Positions 54,128 to 57,099 of a DNA stretch of 57,099 nt are shown here, piece after piece; within the stretch, counting starts at the first letter, position 1; each line of letters starts with the position of its first letter. The translations under genes and the position numbers were made by a program. The DNA comes from Halomonas sp. (GTDB taxonomy: Bacteria > Pseudomonadota > Gammaproteobacteria > Pseudomonadales > Halomonadaceae). The notes beneath the pieces are model-generated. The model was given only the letters and a program-made list of their open reading frames with translations, ran no database searches and was not told where the DNA came from. The stretch lies in assembly GCF_017515565.1 (NCBI RefSeq), contig NZ_JAFWFN010000024.1, positions 1 through 57,099 on the forward strand, read 5' to 3'.

Positions 54128-55501
54128 TTATTTACGCACACCTGCCTGCTCAACGTCATCATAGTAAGCAATATGAGACTCATCCTCAGCGGGAGGCCCG
54201 ACCACCGGCTCCGCAACGTTGATTTCAGGCACCACGTCAGAAAGGTCTTCTAAATGCTCGTGTTCAAGAGCACCCAGCATTAACTCCTCAGTCACCACCA
54301 GCTCAGCCCCCGCATTGGACATAGGCGTCGTGGCGGTAAAAGGCGCCACGGGCACCGGCGCGGGGCGAACGCTGCGCCGCCAACTGAAAAATAGTAAGAA
54401 AAACAAGCTAAGCGTACCAAACGCCCAAAACAGCCCGGCATCGCCCATGGCGGTCATCACAGGAGAGATCATCAGCGGACTGATCGTTGCGCCAATGGAG
54501 TTGATCAACAAAAGCCCTTGGCTCATACGCACCAACGCACCCGCCGGTGCACGGTCAGCGGCGTGGCTAACCGCCACCGGGTAGAGCGCAAACACCCCGC
54601 CGCCTAGCAAAAACAGCAGTACCGCCAACAACGGGGTCGAAAGCGGTAACCACAGCATGGCCGCTGAAATCACCACGCAAAAAGCGCTGATAGCAATCAG
54701 CACCATTTGGCGGTCGTGGCGATCCGACCAGCGGCCAATCGGGTACTGCAGCAGCATGGCACCTAAAATCACCACAGCCATCATTTGGCCTACCTGGTTA
54801 AGGCTCATGCCATTGCGCTGCAGGTAAAGCGGCAGCAGCGTATAGGCCGCTGCAACAACCATCCCCGAGCCTAAACTCCCCATAACGCCGGTGGGTGTCA
54901 TGGTAATCAGCCGGAGCGGTGGTAGCGGCTCTGCGTACTCTATAATCGGCGATACGCGCGGTATCATCGCCATGGGCAGTACCGATAAAGAAGCCAATAA
55001 GCCAATCACCATAAACGGCGCCGTGTCGCCCATCGCGCTCGTCACCCCCAGCAATAGCTGGCCCAGCACACCCGCGGCATAAAGCGAAATCATATATAGC
55101 GCCAGCAGGCGGCCGCGCACTTTCTGGTCGCCCGAGGTTAGCAGCCAGCTTTCAATGACTAAGTACACGCCCACCGTGGCCCAACCACCTATTAAGCGCA
55201 GCCCAAACCAGGCCCAAGGGTCAAAAAACAGCCCTTGTAGCAACACGGTGACCGCAACAAGAGAGGCAAAGCTGCCGTAAGCGCGGATATGACCAATGCG
55301 AAGCAGGAGGCGGTCATTAAACATCGCCCCCAGCGCCAAGCCGATGAAATAGGCAGAGGAGACAATCCCAATGACCGTGGCGGACTCACCCGCAGCATCC
55401 AATCGCACGGTAATTAAGGTGGCAAGAAAACCGTTGCCAATCCCAAGAATAAACAGCCCTAATAAGGGCGCTAGCGCCATGGCCAGCAGTTGCCGCGACA
55501 T
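54128..55501 (-). CDS. MFS transporter, YcaD-like
   Basis: The 457-residue protein has 12 predicted membrane helices, the MFS loop motif GALFNDRLLLRIGH-like (here GAMFNDRLLLRIGHIRAYG) after helix 2 and QYPIGRWSDRHDRQ between helices 8 and 9, which match the YcaD/UMF2 group. The last 70 residues form an acidic soluble tail. ATG 55501 is chosen for its GGTGAGGT site; the frame is open to 55567. The substrate is unknown. Single gene upstream of the broken dehydrogenase. Confidence 0.88.
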   Translation of the reverse strand: MSRQLLAMALAPLLGLFILGIGNGFLATLITVRLDAAGESATVIGIVSSAYFIGLALGAMFNDRLLLRIGHIRAYGSFASLVAVTVLLQGLFFDPWAWFGLRLIGGWATVGVYLVIESWLLTSGDQKVRGRLLALYMISLYAAGVLGQLLLGVTSAMGDTAPFMVIGLLASLSVLPMAMIPRVSPIIEYAEPLPPLRLITMTPTGVMGSLGSGMVVAAAYTLLPLYLQRNGMSLNQVGQMMAVVILGAMLLQYPIGRWSDRHDRQMVLIAISAFCVVISAAMLWLPLSTPLLAVLLFLLGGGVFALYPVAVSHAADRAPAGALVRMSQGLLLINSIGATISPLMISPVMTAMGDAGLFWAFGTLSLFFLLFFSWRRSVRPAPVPVAPFTATTPMSNAGAELVVTEELMLGALEHEHLEDLSDVVPEINVAEPVVGPPAEDESHIAYYDDVEQAGVRK

Positions 55502-55637
55502 GAGTACCTCACCTTGCCAGATGGTTAATGTGTAGCCGTTTACACGCCTATCACATCTGGCAGGCAAGAAAACGGGCGCGCAATTATTGCTTTCGTTGCT
55601 CCAAAGTCAACGTTTTTTCATACCCTCGGCATATAAA

Positions 55638-56276
55638 TTAGTGCTTTTTAAATATTGCGATGTCTTTGCCAGGAAATTCCACTGCCAACCCCTGCTCGTT
55701 GGCCCACCAGCGAAAGGTCACTTCGCTAAAAAAGCTCACGTGGGTAGGGTCATTAATATAGTGCCAGCGGCTAAACGCTTCCTGGCTAGTAACACGCTTG
55801 GTCATCAGCCCAAAATAGCCGCCCGGCGTAAGGTTTGCGACTAGCTGGGAAAGCACGTCGCCGGGCGCGGCGAGATGTTCGACGACTTCGGTAGCGGTAA
55901 TAAAGTCATAGCTGCGGTTTAGCACGTCCTGATTAGGGGCGTAGTAAATATCGTAAACCGCCATGGTATGCCCAGCCTCTTCAAACATCACTGAAAGTGT
56001 CGGGCCAGGGCCTGAGCCAAAATCCAGCCCCGACGCACCGTCGGTAAGCTTGCCAAGCATTGGGTCAAATAAACGCCCTAAGAAGCGCCGATATCCCGTA
56101 TCATGCGGCGAATTCTGATGCTGGTCGTACTCGGCTTTTTCTTCCGCTGCGGTTAAATGCTGCTCATGAGGCACAAACACCAGCGCACACGTGGCACACT
56201 GGTAGTAGTCACGTCGGCGGTCTTGGTGATAAAGCTCTGGTTCAGGCGCATTGCATAGCGGGCAACGTCGCATCAT
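55638..56276 (-). CDS. Class I SAM-dependent methyltransferase with N-terminal zinc ribbon
   Basis: The 212-residue protein begins with a zinc ribbon (CPLCNAPEP, CATCAL) and has the SAM-binding GLDFGSGPGPTLS (motif I), YDFITATEVVEHL (post-motif) and HYINDPTHVSFFS. This family of ribbon-bearing methyltransferases is widespread and of unknown substrate. Starts at 56276 or 56273 (two Met codons). Divergent from the VOC gene by 39 bp. Confidence 0.88.
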   Translation of the reverse strand: MMRRCPLCNAPEPELYHQDRRRDYYQCATCALVFVPHEQHLTAAEEKAEYDQHQNSPHDTGYRRFLGRLFDPMLGKLTDGASGLDFGSGPGPTLSVMFEEAGHTMAVYDIYYAPNQDVLNRSYDFITATEVVEHLAAPGDVLSQLVANLTPGGYFGLMTKRVTSQEAFSRWHYINDPTHVSFFSEVTFRWWANEQGLAVEFPGKDIAIFKKH

Positions 56277-56315
56277 CGTATTCTCTTGTTTTACGTTTGT
56301 ATTAAGGAAAGTGGC

Positions 56316-56720
56316 ATGCTCACAGGTTTAGATCATCTTGTGGTGACAGTGACCGATATGGGTCGCGCAGTCGATTTTTACTCACGCGTGCTGGGCCTTG
56401 ATGTCCGCTACCGGGATGCCCAGCGGGTAGATTTAATGCTCGGTGATACTGCCCTGCGGCTACACCAAACAGACACTGATATTGCTCCTGTGTCAGCAAC
56501 GCCGACCCCTGGCAGCCTCGACTTATGTTTACGCTGCCAGCTGCCGCTGGATGAGTTTAAGCATCACCTGGATGTGTTAGCGATCGATGTGGAGCTAGGC
56601 CCAGTGGCACGACAGGGGGCCAACGGCCCTATTGAGTCCATCTATCTGCGCGACCCAGATGGCAACCTGCTGGAAATTTGTCGCCCTTCATCTCGCGAAC
56701 AGCAGACTAGCGCCTATTAA
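56316..56720 (+). CDS. VOC-family (glyoxalase/dioxygenase-like) protein
   Basis: The 134-residue protein starts MLTGLDHLVVTVTDMGRAVD, with FYSRVLGLDVRYRD and the C-terminal SIYLRDPDGNLLEICRPS; the His of LDHLV and the Glu of LLEI are the metal ligands of vicinal oxygen chelate enzymes. Length is a single VOC module pair. The AAGGAAAG site decides ATG 56316. Homologues are annotated variously (glyoxalase, fosfomycin resistance-like); the reaction is unknown. Confidence 0.88.
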   Translation: MLTGLDHLVVTVTDMGRAVDFYSRVLGLDVRYRDAQRVDLMLGDTALRLHQTDTDIAPVSATPTPGSLDLCLRCQLPLDEFKHHLDVLAIDVELGPVARQGANGPIESIYLRDPDGNLLEICRPSSREQQTSAY

Positions 56721-56817
56721 TGCGATGCTCCACTTACCACGCTATCATAGCGCTTAAACGTCGCTCTAGAACGCTTGTTCATAGCAGATTATGTTGAATA
56801 GTAGATAAGGATCGGTC

Positions 56818-57099
56818 ATGCGCGATAACGCCAACGATGCGCCAATTGAGGGCGAAGTAATTAGTAACGAAACACACTCAGAGCAGCCAGGCAAAGAGTC
56901 GTCATCGCCGCCCGACACCACCATGGCTATGGTGATCTACGCCCTCTATTTAGCCAGCTTTGTGGTGGGGTTCACCTCGATTATCGGCGTGATTATTGCC
57001 TATGTGTATCGTGGCAAAGGCCCAGCATGGCTGGATGAACACTACCGCTACCAAGTGCGCACTTTCTGGATCGGCCTACTTTACGCAAGCGTAGCCACC
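56818..57099 (+). CDS. Membrane protein (DUF4870/COG3671-like), 3' end outside the window
   Basis: From ATG 56818 (ATAAGGATC site) the visible 94 residues have a polar Glu/Ser-rich lead (1-38), a first membrane helix (about 41-62: YALYLASFVVGFTSIIGVII), the short motif YRGKGPAWLDEHYRYQVRTF and the start of a second helix. This helix-motif-helix layout is that of small DUF4870/Tic20-like membrane proteins, usually 120-140 residues. The gene is cut by the window edge. Confidence 0.75.
   Translation, partial: MRDNANDAPIEGEVISNETHSEQPGKESSSPPDTTMAMVIYALYLASFVVGFTSIIGVIIAYVYRGKGPAWLDEHYRYQVRTFWIGLLYASVAT

Overview
The window looks like a chromosomal segment of a Halomonas-type (Halomonadaceae) marine or halophilic gammaproteobacterium. 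Reasons: a Pseudomonas-style divergent sdhCDAB/gltA locus, acidic low-complexity tails on exported proteins, a PomA/PomB-type (Na+-type) stator pair, and protein-level resemblance to oceanospirillalean and pseudomonad families. The assignment is by recall of families, not by a search.

Layout. 1-7.2 kb is core metabolism and translation: sdhA (cut by the window edge), sdhD, sdhC, then divergent gltA, a beta-hydroxyacid dehydrogenase, a tRNA-Ala/tRNA-Glu operon, gltX, an XRE regulator and a lipoprotein. 7.2-8.5 kb is a gene-poor accessory pocket upstream of dusA. It holds a decayed hicA toxin remnant and, at 7776-8141, what reads like an undescribed type I toxin-antitoxin-like module: a 32-aa hydrophobic ORF with a strong ribosome site, a long structured leader, its own terminator, and a predicted ~80-nt antisense RNA on the other strand. 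8.5-17 kb holds dusA, catalase, an AstE/AspA-like peptidase, an AcrR-type repressor, an alpha/beta hydrolase, a membrane protein and oleate hydratase. 17.3-23.4 kb is a complete tripartite RND efflux operon (tolC-acrA-acrB, minus strand). Its promoter carries nearly the same operator as the acrR promoter 11 kb away.

23.5-29.6 kb is a cyanate utilisation locus, cynF / cynA-cynB-cynD-cynS. The intergenic region between cynF and cynA shows a -24/-12 sigma-54 promoter preceded by three copies of the dyad ACGA-N4-TCGT, a good candidate for the CynF activator site. 29.7-36.4 kb has a NIF3-like small protein, two Nudix hydrolases, a 2OG-Fe(II) prolyl-hydroxylase-like enzyme in one run with a PAS histidine kinase and FixJ-like regulator, an L,D-transpeptidase and a PRC-barrel protein. 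36.5-47.1 kb is a mixed stretch: OsmC, pomB/pomA, EamA exporter, MOSC protein, ohrR/ohr, amino-acid racemase, YghU-type transferase, DUF421, LpxR-like lipid A deacylase, YaeQ, GST.

47.2-54.0 kb is a five-gene minus-strand acyl-CoA catabolism operon (acyl-CoA dehydrogenase, permease, acyl-CoA synthetase, 3-hydroxyacyl-CoA dehydrogenase, enoyl-CoA hydratase). Two of its genes are broken here: the synthetase by one in-frame TGA and the dehydrogenase by a one-base frameshift in a G run. ohrR is also interrupted by a single in-frame TAA. Three single-base lesions in 13 kb mean either real decay or base-call errors, and this must be settled before the operon is called functional. The window ends with an MFS transporter, a methyltransferase, a VOC protein and a membrane protein cut by the edge.
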